From Sulfitobacter sp. OXR-159 (GTDB lineage: Bacteria; Pseudomonadota; Alphaproteobacteria; Rhodobacterales; Rhodobacteraceae), in assembly GCF_034377145.1 (NCBI RefSeq), contig NZ_CP139710.1, positions 111,245 to 175,244 of the forward strand: a stretch of DNA of 64,000 bases. The letters are read 5' to 3'. The position numbers and the translations under genes are program-made. This document shows, one piece after another, positions 16,450-24,852 of this stretch (positions are counted from its first letter, which is position 1; each line of letters starts with the position of its first letter). The notes under the pieces were generated by a model, which searched no databases, was not told the DNA's origin, and was given only the letters and a program-made list of their open reading frames with translations.

Positions 16450-17334
16450 CTACACCCCATAAAGCCTAAAACCATCGCGCCCGGTCAGCTCGCGCACCGC
16501 GCCAAGCGCGACCAGCCGATCGCAAAGCCGCCGCGCGGCGCGGTCCGGCAAAGGCAAGGCCGAAGGCGCCACCGCATCGCGGGTCAGGAACATCTCGACC
16601 GCGTTCCCCGCGCCCTTTGCCCGCAGCTTGGGTGCGACCGCCTTCAAATGCGCCGCCCGGCGCGCGAGGTCGGAAGCTTGCCGCACGGCCTCGACTGCCG
16701 ATGAGATAAGCGCGCGATGACAGGCGAGGCACAGATCCTCTCCCCGCTTCCGCAGGTCGGCGCGCTTCAGGCCTGCGGCCAGCAGCGGCACGAGATGATC
16801 CCAGCCAAGCGCATGAGCGAGGGCTGCGTCAGCGAGGATCAACGCCGCCACGTCAGCGCGCGTCGCGTCCGTCAACACTGCCTCCAGCACCATCGCGGCA
16901 CGGGCTACCGGCGCGCCCTGCCCCGCGTCGAGCCACGTGGCGATCTGGCCCGGCTCGAAGGTCGGCAAGGCTCGACCCAGAACCTTGATCGACATTGGCC
17001 GCTCCCCCCCGCGCCGCCAGGCAAGGTAAGCCTCACCCGCCGGCCCGGGCAGGTCGCCCGGACGCAAAAGATGTACCGCGTCGCGCAACTCGGCCGCCCG
17101 CTCCGGTCTGTCAGAAAACGCGACACAAGCCTCTGCCGCACGCAGCGCGAGCCGGTCCCGCAACAAGGCATGGGGGAGGTCAACTCGGCTCAACACAAGA
17201 TGCAGGTGGTTTAGCGCCGCGCCTGACGAAAACGCAACATCTTCAAGGGTTTCAGAACGCACGGAGGTGACCCAGGCGGGCATCCGGGGTAGTGTATCGA
17301 GGTCGCTGCTGTGATCCGGTCGGGCAAATGTCAT
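16450..17334 (-). CDS. DUF1403 family protein, left copy
   Basis: A 294-aa helical protein of the family DUF1403, known only from alphaproteobacteria and without an assigned function. The start at the ATG giving MTFARPDHSSDLDTLPRMP matches the right-hand copy (MTFANARPLADLDMLMRIP). Typical blocks are PAWVTSVRSETLEDVAFSSGAALNHLH at the N terminus and DRAARRLCDRLVALGAVRELTGRDGFRLYG at the C terminus; the last reads like a winged helix. It forms an operon with scpB (2-bp gap) and points in the same direction as the tniA-tniB-tniQ genes of the transposon that ends 147 bp upstream. An inverted repeat 78 bp before its ATG is a likely operator shared with the transposase operons. Confidence 0.85.
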   Translation of the reverse strand: MTFARPDHSSDLDTLPRMPAWVTSVRSETLEDVAFSSGAALNHLHLVLSRVDLPHALLRDRLALRAAEACVAFSDRPERAAELRDAVHLLRPGDLPGPAGEAYLAWRRGGERPMSIKVLGRALPTFEPGQIATWLDAGQGAPVARAAMVLEAVLTDATRADVAALILADAALAHALGWDHLVPLLAAGLKRADLRKRGEDLCLACHRALISSAVEAVRQASDLARRAAHLKAVAPKLRAKGAGNAVEMFLTRDAVAPSALPLPDRAARRLCDRLVALGAVRELTGRDGFRLYGV

Positions 17335-17411
17335 GCCCAAAGCCTACACTTGCGCGGCGCTTTATTCCAGATAATAGCAAACCAAGCGCCCCGCCTTGCG
17401 GTTCTGTGATA

Positions 17412-17438
17412 TGTCCAATAAGTTTACATTATCGGACC
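17412..17438. promoter_or_regulatory. 27-bp inverted repeat in front of the left DUF1403 gene
   Basis: TGTCCAATAA, a 7-base spacer and TTATCGGACC form an inverted repeat with one mismatch at the end and one C/T difference inside. The same element, with the same distance to the start codon (78 bp), precedes the right DUF1403 gene. One half matches the ATGTCCGATAAT box at the tniA genes of elements A and B. Probable operator (inference). Confidence 0.65.
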
Positions 17439-17461
17439 CATAAAGATATGCTGCAGCACAG

Positions 17462-17480
17462 TCTTAAATTGAGTGGATCT
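17462..17480. repeat. 19-bp direct repeat, left copy, next to element A1
   Basis: The sequence TCTTAAATTGAGTGGATCT ends exactly at the TGTCGA end of element A1 and recurs directly behind the end of element B at 28719-28737. It therefore marks the original junction into which A and B inserted; GATCT and TCTTA at its two ends fit the 5-bp target sites of the two elements. Confidence 0.7.
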
Positions 17481-17537
17481 TGTCGAATAGCTGGAATTCA
17501 TGAGATTCAAGCACTTCCCTGAAAACTGAGTCGGGGT

Positions 17538-18557
17538 TCATGAGATTCTGTACCGGTATTTATGAGACTGGATGGGGCGGTATTTGTGAGACTGGCGCTG
17601 TCTCGCGGCTTTTTCTGCAGACTGGCGTGCGGTCTCCTCGCGCTCAGCGCGCCAGAACCGGGCCGCGATGCTTCGTCTTAACGAGAGAGGCCATGACCTA
17701 ACTGCCTGCCGGACCCGTCCCTGCCCCTCCGCATCGCTCACAAGCATGACTGAGATCACCCATTGGACCGGATCCTCAATGATCCGCCCGACGCCGACCG
17801 TCAGCGCGAAACACTGCAACAGCGAGCCCTGCGCCAGGGCGTGGAAACCGGGGCGCACTGCCTTGGCAAGCACTGGCGCCACCTGATCGTATTCGGGGAC
17901 AATGACCGTCAGCGCCTGCCGGAGGATCGGCGTGGTCAGAAAATCATGATAGTCCCGCCGGTCTCTCAGAGTCATTCGTGGCTGCTCGTCGACGTTCGGA
18001 GGCGAGGCGCGGCGATGCCGCGCCGTCAGAATCTGAAGCACTTCGAGCGCTTCCAGGTCTTGCTGCCCCGCACCGCGCGCCCAGGCATCGAGGTAAGTGG
18101 CCCCGGCCTCGGCATGCCCTTCAAGTTTCTTGAAGCAATCCGTACCGAAGCGGTCGGACAGGGTCTCGCCGGTGGCGTCCCGAAATTCCACGCCATGCAC
18201 CGGGCAGCGGAATCGCCACGGCAGCGCTGTGGGTTTGCGTTGCGGTTCTTCGGGACAGTGCGGGCAGTAATACCGGTTCTTCCGCGCGATCATCATGCGC
18301 GCCGCAGCCCCCAACTCCAGGAAAGTCATGGCCTGCACCGCCTCGAGCGCGAGACCGGTGCGGGCCGCAATCAGGGCCCCCTGCCCTTCCGAAAGACGCC
18401 ATTCCAGGTCGAACACGTCGTGCCCCTTTAGACCAAGTGCGGCGACGAATTCCGAAACCGTCATGGCGTAGAACGGGGCCATGCGCGCGGCCCAGGAAGA
18501 CAGCCGTTCGTCCGCCTCGGGGAGGTAGACAACCGGCAGGCGCCCGCGCGCCGTCAC
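17538..18557 (-). CDS. tniQ: TniQ family protein, element A copy 1
   Basis: A 339-aa TniQ/TnsD-type protein, the subunit that guides target choice in Tn7-like and Tn5053-like transposons. The N-terminal ERLSSWAARMAPFYAMTVSEFV block and the zinc-binding region YYCPHCPEE...FRCPVHGVEF (CxxC followed by CxxH) are typical. It starts at a GTG that overlaps the tniB stop codon (GTGA), so the two are translationally coupled. The C terminus is odd: residues RQSHKYRPIQSHKYRYRIS are encoded by the repeated transposase-binding sites at the element's end, so the gene runs into the terminal repeats. The protein differs from copies 2 and 3 at scattered positions. Confidence 0.85.
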   Translation of the reverse strand: MTARGRLPVVYLPEADERLSSWAARMAPFYAMTVSEFVAALGLKGHDVFDLEWRLSEGQGALIAARTGLALEAVQAMTFLELGAAARMMIARKNRYYCPHCPEEPQRKPTALPWRFRCPVHGVEFRDATGETLSDRFGTDCFKKLEGHAEAGATYLDAWARGAGQQDLEALEVLQILTARHRRASPPNVDEQPRMTLRDRRDYHDFLTTPILRQALTVIVPEYDQVAPVLAKAVRPGFHALAQGSLLQCFALTVGVGRIIEDPVQWVISVMLVSDAEGQGRVRQAVRSWPLSLRRSIAARFWRAEREETARQSAEKAARQRQSHKYRPIQSHKYRYRIS

Positions 18558-19432
18558 ACCGGCTCTCCCAGGACCGCCTGCAACCGGTCGCCGCCCAGAA
18601 TGTCACGCGAGAGGATGCGTTCCTCGCCGCTTTCGATGGCGGCGATCGCCAGCTGCGACAAGATCGAAAAGATGCCCGAGGTGATGCCGCCGGTCACCTT
18701 GATCATCCGCGTCAGCGCCTTCTCGTCGATCTGGCTTTGGCGCCGAAGCGGCAGCGTGCGCGCGAGCGTGCTCATCAGCCCATTCAGATCCTCGCCCTCC
18801 CGCCAGGGCGGCAGGGCAAAGGCCTCGAAGCGACGCACCAGCTGATCATCGGTGCGCAGCGCGTTGCGAGCCTGCGCTGTACCGACACAGACCAGCGGGA
18901 TGCGCAGCTCGTTGCCCAGAAAGCGCAGCATGTTCAGGAATCGCGCCTGTTCGCGGATCGTCCCCGCCTGCAGGCTGTGGATCTCGTCGATGACCAGCAT
19001 TCCTGGGCGCAATTCGGCGAGCAGTCGCAAGGCCAGACTTTCAAGTACAGACAGTGTCGCCCGCGGCGGCTCCGGGGCACCAATCGCCGCCAGGATCCGG
19101 CGGTAGAAGCGCGATTCATCTGGCCCAGACACCATCTGCACGGCGACGACCGGCATATGCAGCCGTCCGCTGGTCTCGTCGAAGCTCGATGCGTGATCGC
19201 GGGTGAACTTCTCGATGATCATCGTCTTGCCCATGCCGCTGTCGCCGACAATGAGCAGGTTCGGCATGCGGGCGCGCTCGGGAAACGACATCAGCGTTTC
19301 CAGCTTCTCCAAGGCAGCCTCGGCCCTGGGATAGGAAATCCAGCGGTCGGCGCGAATCCGGTGAATGCGCTCCTCGGCGCTGAGCGCGGCGATCTTGCAC
19401 GCTCCCGGATAGAGATGCGGGAACTCAGTCAT
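18554..19432 (-). CDS. tniB: TniB/TnsC-type AAA ATPase, element A copy 1
   Basis: A 292-aa AAA+ ATPase that regulates the transposase and marks the target DNA. Walker A is GDSGMGKT at residues 63-70, Walker B is MLVIDEIHSLQ at about 142-152, followed by the sensor region IPLVCVGTAQARNALRTDDQLVRRFE with an arginine finger candidate. The start at MTEFPHLYPGA lies inside the end of tniA (8-bp overlap) and matches the other copies; the longer upstream reading is the out-of-frame tail of tniA. The 3' end overlaps tniQ by 4 bp. Confidence 0.9.
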   Translation of the reverse strand: MTEFPHLYPGACKIAALSAEERIHRIRADRWISYPRAEAALEKLETLMSFPERARMPNLLIVGDSGMGKTMIIEKFTRDHASSFDETSGRLHMPVVAVQMVSGPDESRFYRRILAAIGAPEPPRATLSVLESLALRLLAELRPGMLVIDEIHSLQAGTIREQARFLNMLRFLGNELRIPLVCVGTAQARNALRTDDQLVRRFEAFALPPWREGEDLNGLMSTLARTLPLRRQSQIDEKALTRMIKVTGGITSGIFSILSQLAIAAIESGEERILSRDILGGDRLQAVLGEPV

Positions 19433-21071
19433 CGTCGTACCACTCCTCGACCTTGAAGCCGGGGTGGCTGAGGAACGGGCTCCCCTTCCCTTCCGGCGCA
19501 GGCAGGGCATCTCGCGCGGCGGCATCCGGTGTCACATCGATCATCGGCAAAGGGGCCAGATGCGCCCGCCGCGCCTGGTGGCGCCGTATGGCCTTAGTCT
19601 GCCGCTCGGCGCTGTCGACGAGGTCGCGCTGCACCTCGATCGTCCTGAAAATCAGCTCCTCATCTACCGACCGGCGCCCGGCCTCGCGCAAAGCGCGTCG
19701 CGCCGCGCGGTGCTCCCAGAGCGTGATCGCAGGCCGTGTCAGATCCGCCGGTCGGGCTTCGATGATCCCGTTCTCTGTCAGCACGAAGATGCGCGAAAGA
19801 TCGCGCGGATCGTATTTGAGCGTGAACTTGCGGCTTTCCCGGCCCATCAGCCAGCGCAACTCGTCCGCCCAGTAGCGGATGTGGAAGAGGTGCAGGCCGT
19901 CGCGCTGCAAAACTCGCTGCTCGGAGGGCAGGAAATCGACCAGGAACTGCCTGAGATCGGCCGGGATTTGGATCCGGACCTCGTTCGTCCGCGCCGCCCA
20001 AGCCGCTGCAGGTGTCGTTTCCAGCGCGCTGTGGACCCGCGCATGGTAGGAGCCAGTGATCTCGAGAGCGAGCCAGGTTTCCAGCTCTCTGAGCGTCATC
20101 ACCGCCTCGGCTTCCGCGTCGAGATCACCGCGCTCGAAAATATTCGAGAAATGCGAGCCCGGCAGCAGGTGAATCGCGCCCATCATCGTGCCGATCAGGC
20201 GCTCTATATGGCCGCCATAGCGCGGCGTGCCGGGCGGACGGTACTGCAGGTCGATCTGGTATTCGGAACAGGCAAGCTGAAAAGCCCGGGCATGGAACTC
20301 CGCGCCATTGTCCACGTAAATCGCGTTCGGGATGCCCCGCGTTGGCCAGTCTGTGTTGATCCCACGCGCTGCCAGCCAGTGCGATTTCTCCATCACCGCA
20401 TGGGTCAGACACATTGCGGCGGCCAGCAGCGATGGCGGCTCCAGCGACAGATGAAACCCCAAAACCATGCGGGTGTTCACATCGATTGCCACAGTCAGCG
20501 TCGGACGACCGAGCGGGCGACGCGTCACCGGGTCGACCACTGTCACGTCGGCCTTGGTGTGGTCGATCTGGACGATATCGAGAGGGCTGTCTGCAGTAAG
20601 GCCTCCCGGCGTGGCCAGATGGCGTCGCTCGGCCTTGTCCTTGCCTTCACGCCGGGCCATCAGCTTTGCCTGATCGTGCCCCTCCAGCCAGCGACCCAAA
20701 CGCCGGATCGAAGGAGGGGCCAACCCCTGCGCTCGGCAGTCGGCTGCAACCTCGCGCCAGAACCGGGTCTTGGTCGGTTTGCGGCGGGTGGCATAGAAGC
20801 CTTTGAAATGGTGGGTCACGATCGCTTCCACCGCCGGGTCCAGGGGCTGCATGCCCGGTTTGGGCCCTCGGGTATCCCGTAGCAGTGCACTGGTCCGCCC
20901 GTCTTCGCGGAACTGCTTCACCATACGAAAGAGCGTGGATCGGCCGACATTCAACTGACGCATGGCCCAGTCGACATTGCCCTGAGTGAGCTGGGCCGGC
21001 AGTTCCCCGATCACTCGGGCGCGGTACTCGGCCTCTTCCCAATCCTTGTCAACTGGAAAATTATCGGACAT
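19425..21071 (-). CDS. tniA: TniA/TnsB-type DDE transposase, element A copy 1
   Basis: A 548-aa transposase of the Mu/TnsB/TniA group with an rve-type catalytic core. Order of domains: N-terminal helix-turn-helix (WAMRQLNVGRSTLFRMVKQFREDG, 35-58), a second DNA-binding part (KPTKTRFWREVAADC), then the DDE core with D170 in DIVQIDHTKAD, D254 in IYVDNGAEF and E290 in YGGHIERLIG, and a C-terminal beta-barrel (RQFLVDFLPSEQRVLQRDGLHLFHIRYW). It cuts the 3' ends and joins them to target DNA. The start ATG lies inside the shared box ATGTCCGATAAT, so a protein bound there would block translation start and transcription (inference). Confidence 0.93.
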   Translation of the reverse strand: MSDNFPVDKDWEEAEYRARVIGELPAQLTQGNVDWAMRQLNVGRSTLFRMVKQFREDGRTSALLRDTRGPKPGMQPLDPAVEAIVTHHFKGFYATRRKPTKTRFWREVAADCRAQGLAPPSIRRLGRWLEGHDQAKLMARREGKDKAERRHLATPGGLTADSPLDIVQIDHTKADVTVVDPVTRRPLGRPTLTVAIDVNTRMVLGFHLSLEPPSLLAAAMCLTHAVMEKSHWLAARGINTDWPTRGIPNAIYVDNGAEFHARAFQLACSEYQIDLQYRPPGTPRYGGHIERLIGTMMGAIHLLPGSHFSNIFERGDLDAEAEAVMTLRELETWLALEITGSYHARVHSALETTPAAAWAARTNEVRIQIPADLRQFLVDFLPSEQRVLQRDGLHLFHIRYWADELRWLMGRESRKFTLKYDPRDLSRIFVLTENGIIEARPADLTRPAITLWEHRAARRALREAGRRSVDEELIFRTIEVQRDLVDSAERQTKAIRRHQARRAHLAPLPMIDVTPDAAARDALPAPEGKGSPFLSHPGFKVEEWYDDD

Positions 21072-21073
21072 AA
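21059..21073 (-). promoter_or_regulatory. Shared box ATGTCCGATAAT at the tniA start, element A copy 1
   Basis: On the minus strand the tniA start codon is the first triplet of the 12-bp box, preceded by TT. The half-palindromic shape TTAT-N5-ATAA suits a dimeric regulator. The same box occurs at tniA of copies 2 and 3, upstream of tniA in both B elements and in both DUF1403 promoter repeats. Confidence 0.55.
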
Positions 21074-21287
21074 CTTACTCAGTGCATGGATGCCGGATAG
21101 TCCCACCAATGGTGACTCAAATCGGCGTCCAGTCTCACATACCCTGAATCGGTTTCAGAAATGCGACACAGGCAAGCTATTGAAAACAAATGGAACGCAG
21201 TCTCAGAAATTCCGGCAGACCGACAATGTTTGTCGGATGACCGGAATTGATGAGATTCAAGCACTTCCCTGAAAAACGAGTCGGGGT

Positions 21288-22307
21288 TCATGAGATTCTG
21301 TACCGGTATTTATGAGACTGGATGAGTCGATATTTGCGAGACTGGCGCTGTCTCGCGGCTTTTTCGTCAGACTGGCGTACTCTCTCGTCGCGCTGAGCGC
21401 GCCAGAACCGGGCCGAGATGCTTCGCCTCAACGAGAGAGGCCATGGGCTAATCGCCTGCCGGACCCGTCCCTGCCCCTCCGCATCGCTCACGAGCATGAC
21501 TGAGATCGCCCAATTGACCGGATCCTCAATGATCCGCCCGATGCCGACCGTCAGCGCGAAACACTGCAAGAGCGAGCCCTGCGCCAGGGCGTGGAGACCG
21601 GGTCGCACCGGCTTGGCAAGCACTGGCGCCACCTGATCGTATTCGGGAACAACGACCGTCAGCGCCTGTCGGAGGATCGGCGTGGTCAAAAAATCATGAT
21701 AGTCCCGCCGGTCTTCCAGAGACATTCGTGGCTGCTCGCCGACGTTCGGCGGCGAGGCGCGGCGATGCCGTGCCGTCAGAACCTGGAGCACGTCGGGCGC
21801 TTCGAGATCACCCTGCTCCGCGCCGCGCGCCCAGGCATCGAGATGCGCGGCACCGGCCTCGGCATGCCCTTCAAGTTTCTTGAAGCAATCCGTACCGAAG
21901 CGGTCGGACAGGGTCTCGCCGGTGGCGTCCCGAAATTCCACGCCATGCACCGGGCAGCGGAATCGCCACGGCAGCGCTGTGGGTTTGCGTTGCGGTTCTT
22001 CGGGACAGTGCGGGCAGTAATACCGGTTCTTCCGCGCGATCATCATGCGCGCCGCAGCCCCCAACTCCAGGAAAGTCATGGCCTGCACCGCCTCGAGCGC
22101 GAGACCGGTGCGGGCCGCAATCAGGGCCCCCTGCCCTTCCGAAAGACGCCATTCCAGGTCGAACACGTCGTGCCCCTTTAGACCAAGTGCGGCGACAAAC
22201 TCGGCAACCGTCATGGCGTAGAACGGGGCCATGCGCGCGATCCAGGAGGACAGCCGCTCGTCGGTCTCTGGGGAGTATACGACCGGCAGGCGCCCGCCCC
22301 CCGTCAC
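21288..22307 (-). CDS. tniQ: TniQ family protein, element A copy 2
   Basis: A 339-aa target-choice subunit like that of copy 1. The start is the GTG (giving VTGGGRLPVVYSPETDERL) that overlaps the tniB stop codon; a longer upstream reading is the tniB gene in another frame. Zinc-finger cysteines (CPHCPEEP, CPVHG) are intact. The C-terminal RQSRKYRLIQSHKYRYRIS is again encoded by terminal repeat units. It differs from copy 1 mainly in the linker around residue 185 and near the C terminus. Confidence 0.84.
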   Translation of the reverse strand: MTGGGRLPVVYSPETDERLSSWIARMAPFYAMTVAEFVAALGLKGHDVFDLEWRLSEGQGALIAARTGLALEAVQAMTFLELGAAARMMIARKNRYYCPHCPEEPQRKPTALPWRFRCPVHGVEFRDATGETLSDRFGTDCFKKLEGHAEAGAAHLDAWARGAEQGDLEAPDVLQVLTARHRRASPPNVGEQPRMSLEDRRDYHDFLTTPILRQALTVVVPEYDQVAPVLAKPVRPGLHALAQGSLLQCFALTVGIGRIIEDPVNWAISVMLVSDAEGQGRVRQAISPWPLSLRRSISARFWRAQRDERVRQSDEKAARQRQSRKYRLIQSHKYRYRIS

Positions 22308-23182
22308 ACCGGCTCTCCCAGGACAGCCTGTAACCGGTCGCCGCCCAGGATATCGCGCGAGAGGATACGTTCTTCGCCGCTTTCGATGGCGGCGATCGCC
22401 AATTGTGACAAGATCCAAAAGATGCCCGAGGTGATGCCGCCGGTCACCTTGATCATCCGCGTCAGCGCCTTCTCGTCGATCTGGCTTTGGCGCCGAAGCG
22501 GCAGCGTGCGCGCGAGCGTGCTCATCAGCCCATTCAGATCCTCGCCCTCCCGCCAGGGCGGCAGGGCAAAGGCCTCGAAGCGACGCACCAGCTGATCATC
22601 GGTGCGCAGCGCGTTGCGAGCCTGCGCTGTACCGACACAGACCAGCGGGATGCGCAGCTCGTTGCCCAGAAAGCGCAGCATGTTCAGGAAACGCGCCTGT
22701 TCGCGGATCGTCCCCGCCTGCAGACTGTGAATCTCGTCGATCACCAGCATATGAGGGCGCAACTCGGTGAGCAGGCGCAGTGCCAGGCTTTCAAGGACAG
22801 CAAGCGTTGCGCGGGGAGGTTCCGGGGCACCAATTGCAGCCAGAATTCGGCGGTAGAAGCGCGATTCATCAGGCCCAGACACCATCTGCACGGCGACGAC
22901 CGGCATATGCAGCCGTCCGCTGGTCTCGTCGAAGCACGATGCGTGATCGCGGGTGAACTTCTCGATGATCATCGTCTTGCCCATGCCGCTGTCGCCGACA
23001 ATGAGCAGGTTCGGCATGCGGGCGCGCTCGGGAAAGGACATCAGCGTTTCCAGCTTCTCCAAGGCAGCCTCGGCCCTGGGATAGGAAATCCAGCGGTCGG
23101 CGCGAATCCGGTGAATGCGCTCCTCGAAGCTGAGCGCGGCGATCTCGCCAGCCCCCGGATAGAGATGCGGGAACTCAATCAT
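22304..23182 (-). CDS. tniB: TniB/TnsC-type AAA ATPase, element A copy 2
   Basis: A 292-aa ATPase with intact Walker A (GDSGMGKT) and Walker B (MLVIDEIHSLQ). It overlaps tniA by 8 bp and tniQ by 4 bp as in the other copies. A handful of substitutions distinguish it from copy 1 (for instance the segment AGEIAALSFEERIHR in place of CKIAALSAEERIHR); it is identical to copy 3. It should couple ATP binding to target recognition through TniQ. Confidence 0.9.
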   Translation of the reverse strand: MIEFPHLYPGAGEIAALSFEERIHRIRADRWISYPRAEAALEKLETLMSFPERARMPNLLIVGDSGMGKTMIIEKFTRDHASCFDETSGRLHMPVVAVQMVSGPDESRFYRRILAAIGAPEPPRATLAVLESLALRLLTELRPHMLVIDEIHSLQAGTIREQARFLNMLRFLGNELRIPLVCVGTAQARNALRTDDQLVRRFEAFALPPWREGEDLNGLMSTLARTLPLRRQSQIDEKALTRMIKVTGGITSGIFWILSQLAIAAIESGEERILSRDILGGDRLQAVLGEPV

Positions 23183-24821
23183 CCTCGTACCACTCCTCGA
23201 CCTTGAAGCCAGGATGACTGAGGAACGGGCTCCCCTCCCCTTCCGGCGCAGGCAGAGCTTCTGGCGCGGCGATATCCGGTGTCACATCGATCATCGGCAG
23301 AGGGGCGAGATGCGACCGTCGAGCCTGATGGCGCCGTATCGCCTTTGTCTGCCGCTCGGCGCTGTCGACGAGGTCGCGCTGCGCCTCGATCGTCCTGAAA
23401 ATAAGCTCCTCATCTACCGACCGGCGCCCGGCCTCGCGCAAGGCGCGCCGCGCCGCGCAGTGCTCCCAGAGCGTGACCGCAGGCCGTGTCAGATCCGCCG
23501 GTCGGGCTTCGATGATCCCGCCCTCTGTCAGCACGAAGATGCGCGAAAGATCACGCGGGTCGTATTTAAGCGTGAACTTGCGGCTTTCCCGGCCCATCAG
23601 CCAGCGCAACTCGTCCGCCCAGTAGCGGATGTGGAAGAGATGCAGGCCGTCACGCTGCAGGACACGTTGCTCCGAGGGCAGGAAATCGACGAGGAACTGC
23701 CTCAGATCGGCGGGCATGCGGAGTTGGGCCTCTTCCACCCGCGTGGCCCAGACCACTGCAGGTGTGGTTTCCAGCGCGCTATGGACCCGCGCATGGTAGG
23801 AGCCGGTAATTTCCAAGGCGAGCCAGGTTTCCAGTTCATCGAGCGTCATCACCGCCTCGGCTTCAGCGTCGAGGTCGCCGCGATCGAAAATGTTCGAAAA
23901 ATGCGACCCCGGCAGCAGGTGAACCGCGCCCATCACGGTGCCGATCAGCCGCTCGATATGCCCGCCATAGCGCGGCGTACCGGGCGGGCGGTACTGCAGG
24001 TCGATCTGGTATTCGGAACAGGCAAGCTGAAAAGCCCGGGCATGGAACTCCGCGCCATTGTCCACGTAAATCGCGTTCGGGATGCCCCGCGTTGGCCAAT
24101 CCGTGCTGATTCCACGCGCTGTGAGCCAATGCGATTTGTCCATAACCACATGGGTCAAACACAGTGCGACGGCCAGTAGCGATGGCGGCTCCAGCGACAG
24201 GTAAAACCCGAGAACCATGCGGGTATTCACGTCGATCGCGACCGTCAGCGTCGGCCGGCCGAGTGGGCGTCGCGTCACCGGATCTACCACTGTCACGTCA
24301 GCCTTGGTGTGGTCGATCTGGACGATATCCAGCAGATCGCTGGCGACCAGCATCCCAGGCGTGGCCAGATAGCGGCGCTCAGCCTTGTCCTTCCCCTCCC
24401 GCCTGGCCATGAGTTTTGCCTGATCCTTCCGATCCAGCCAGCGGCCAAGGCGTCTGATTGAAGGAGGTGCCAGCCCTTTCGCCTTGCAGTCGGCTGCAAC
24501 CTCGCGCCAGAATCGGGTCTTGGTCGGTTTGCGGCGGGTGGCATAGAACGCCTTGAAATGATGGGTCACGATCTCTTCCACCGCCGGGTTCAGCGGCCGC
24601 ATGCCAGGTTTGGGCCCCCGAGTGTCCGGCAGAAGTGCGCTGGTCCGCCCGTCCTCGCGGAACTGCTTCACCAGACGAAAGAGCGTCGATCGGCTCACAT
24701 TCAACTGGCGCATGGCCCAGTCGACATTGCCTTGAGTGAGCTGGGCCGGCAGCTCAGCGAGCACCCGGGCGCGGTACCCAGCCTCTTCCCAATCCTTGTC
24801 AGTCGAAAAATTATCGGACAT
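23175..24821 (-). CDS. tniA: TniA/TnsB-type DDE transposase, element A copy 2
   Basis: A 548-aa transposase, same domain order and catalytic residues as copy 1 (D in IVQIDHTKAD, D in YVDNGAEF, E in GGHIERLIG), so presumably active. Scattered substitutions compared with copy 1 lie mostly in the N-terminal DNA-binding part and the C-terminal barrel; it is identical to copy 3. Its start codon lies within the ATGTCCGATAAT box at 24809-24823. Confidence 0.93.
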   Translation of the reverse strand: MSDNFSTDKDWEEAGYRARVLAELPAQLTQGNVDWAMRQLNVSRSTLFRLVKQFREDGRTSALLPDTRGPKPGMRPLNPAVEEIVTHHFKAFYATRRKPTKTRFWREVAADCKAKGLAPPSIRRLGRWLDRKDQAKLMARREGKDKAERRYLATPGMLVASDLLDIVQIDHTKADVTVVDPVTRRPLGRPTLTVAIDVNTRMVLGFYLSLEPPSLLAVALCLTHVVMDKSHWLTARGISTDWPTRGIPNAIYVDNGAEFHARAFQLACSEYQIDLQYRPPGTPRYGGHIERLIGTVMGAVHLLPGSHFSNIFDRGDLDAEAEAVMTLDELETWLALEITGSYHARVHSALETTPAVVWATRVEEAQLRMPADLRQFLVDFLPSEQRVLQRDGLHLFHIRYWADELRWLMGRESRKFTLKYDPRDLSRIFVLTEGGIIEARPADLTRPAVTLWEHCAARRALREAGRRSVDEELIFRTIEAQRDLVDSAERQTKAIRRHQARRSHLAPLPMIDVTPDIAAPEALPAPEGEGSPFLSHPGFKVEEWYEDD

Positions 24822-24852
24822 AAGTTACTCAATGCATGGATGCTGGATAGTC

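Larger units (their letters stand above)
17481..21225 (-). mobile_element. Transposon A, copy 1 (Mu/Tn7-like, tniA-tniB-tniQ, 3745 bp)
   Basis: Ends read TGTCGAATAGCTGGAATT on the tniQ side and, inward from the other end, TGTCGGTCTGCCGGAATT, an imperfect terminal inverted repeat starting TGT as in Tn7/Tn5053 relatives. Further copies of a TGAGA(C/T)T(G/C) core lie inside both ends and are likely transposase binding sites. No tnsA endonuclease gene is present, so transposition should pass through a cointegrate. It is separated from copy 2 by ATGTT (21226-21230), the size of a target duplication; its left flank is GATCT, so the two flanks do not match and the locus has been rearranged. Confidence 0.85.

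Noticed and set aside
15851..17334. Plasmid-borne SMC condensin (MukBEF or MksBEF-like) defence operon
   Set aside because: Only an ScpB-like protein is present; there is no SMC ATPase, kleisin or nuclease beside it.
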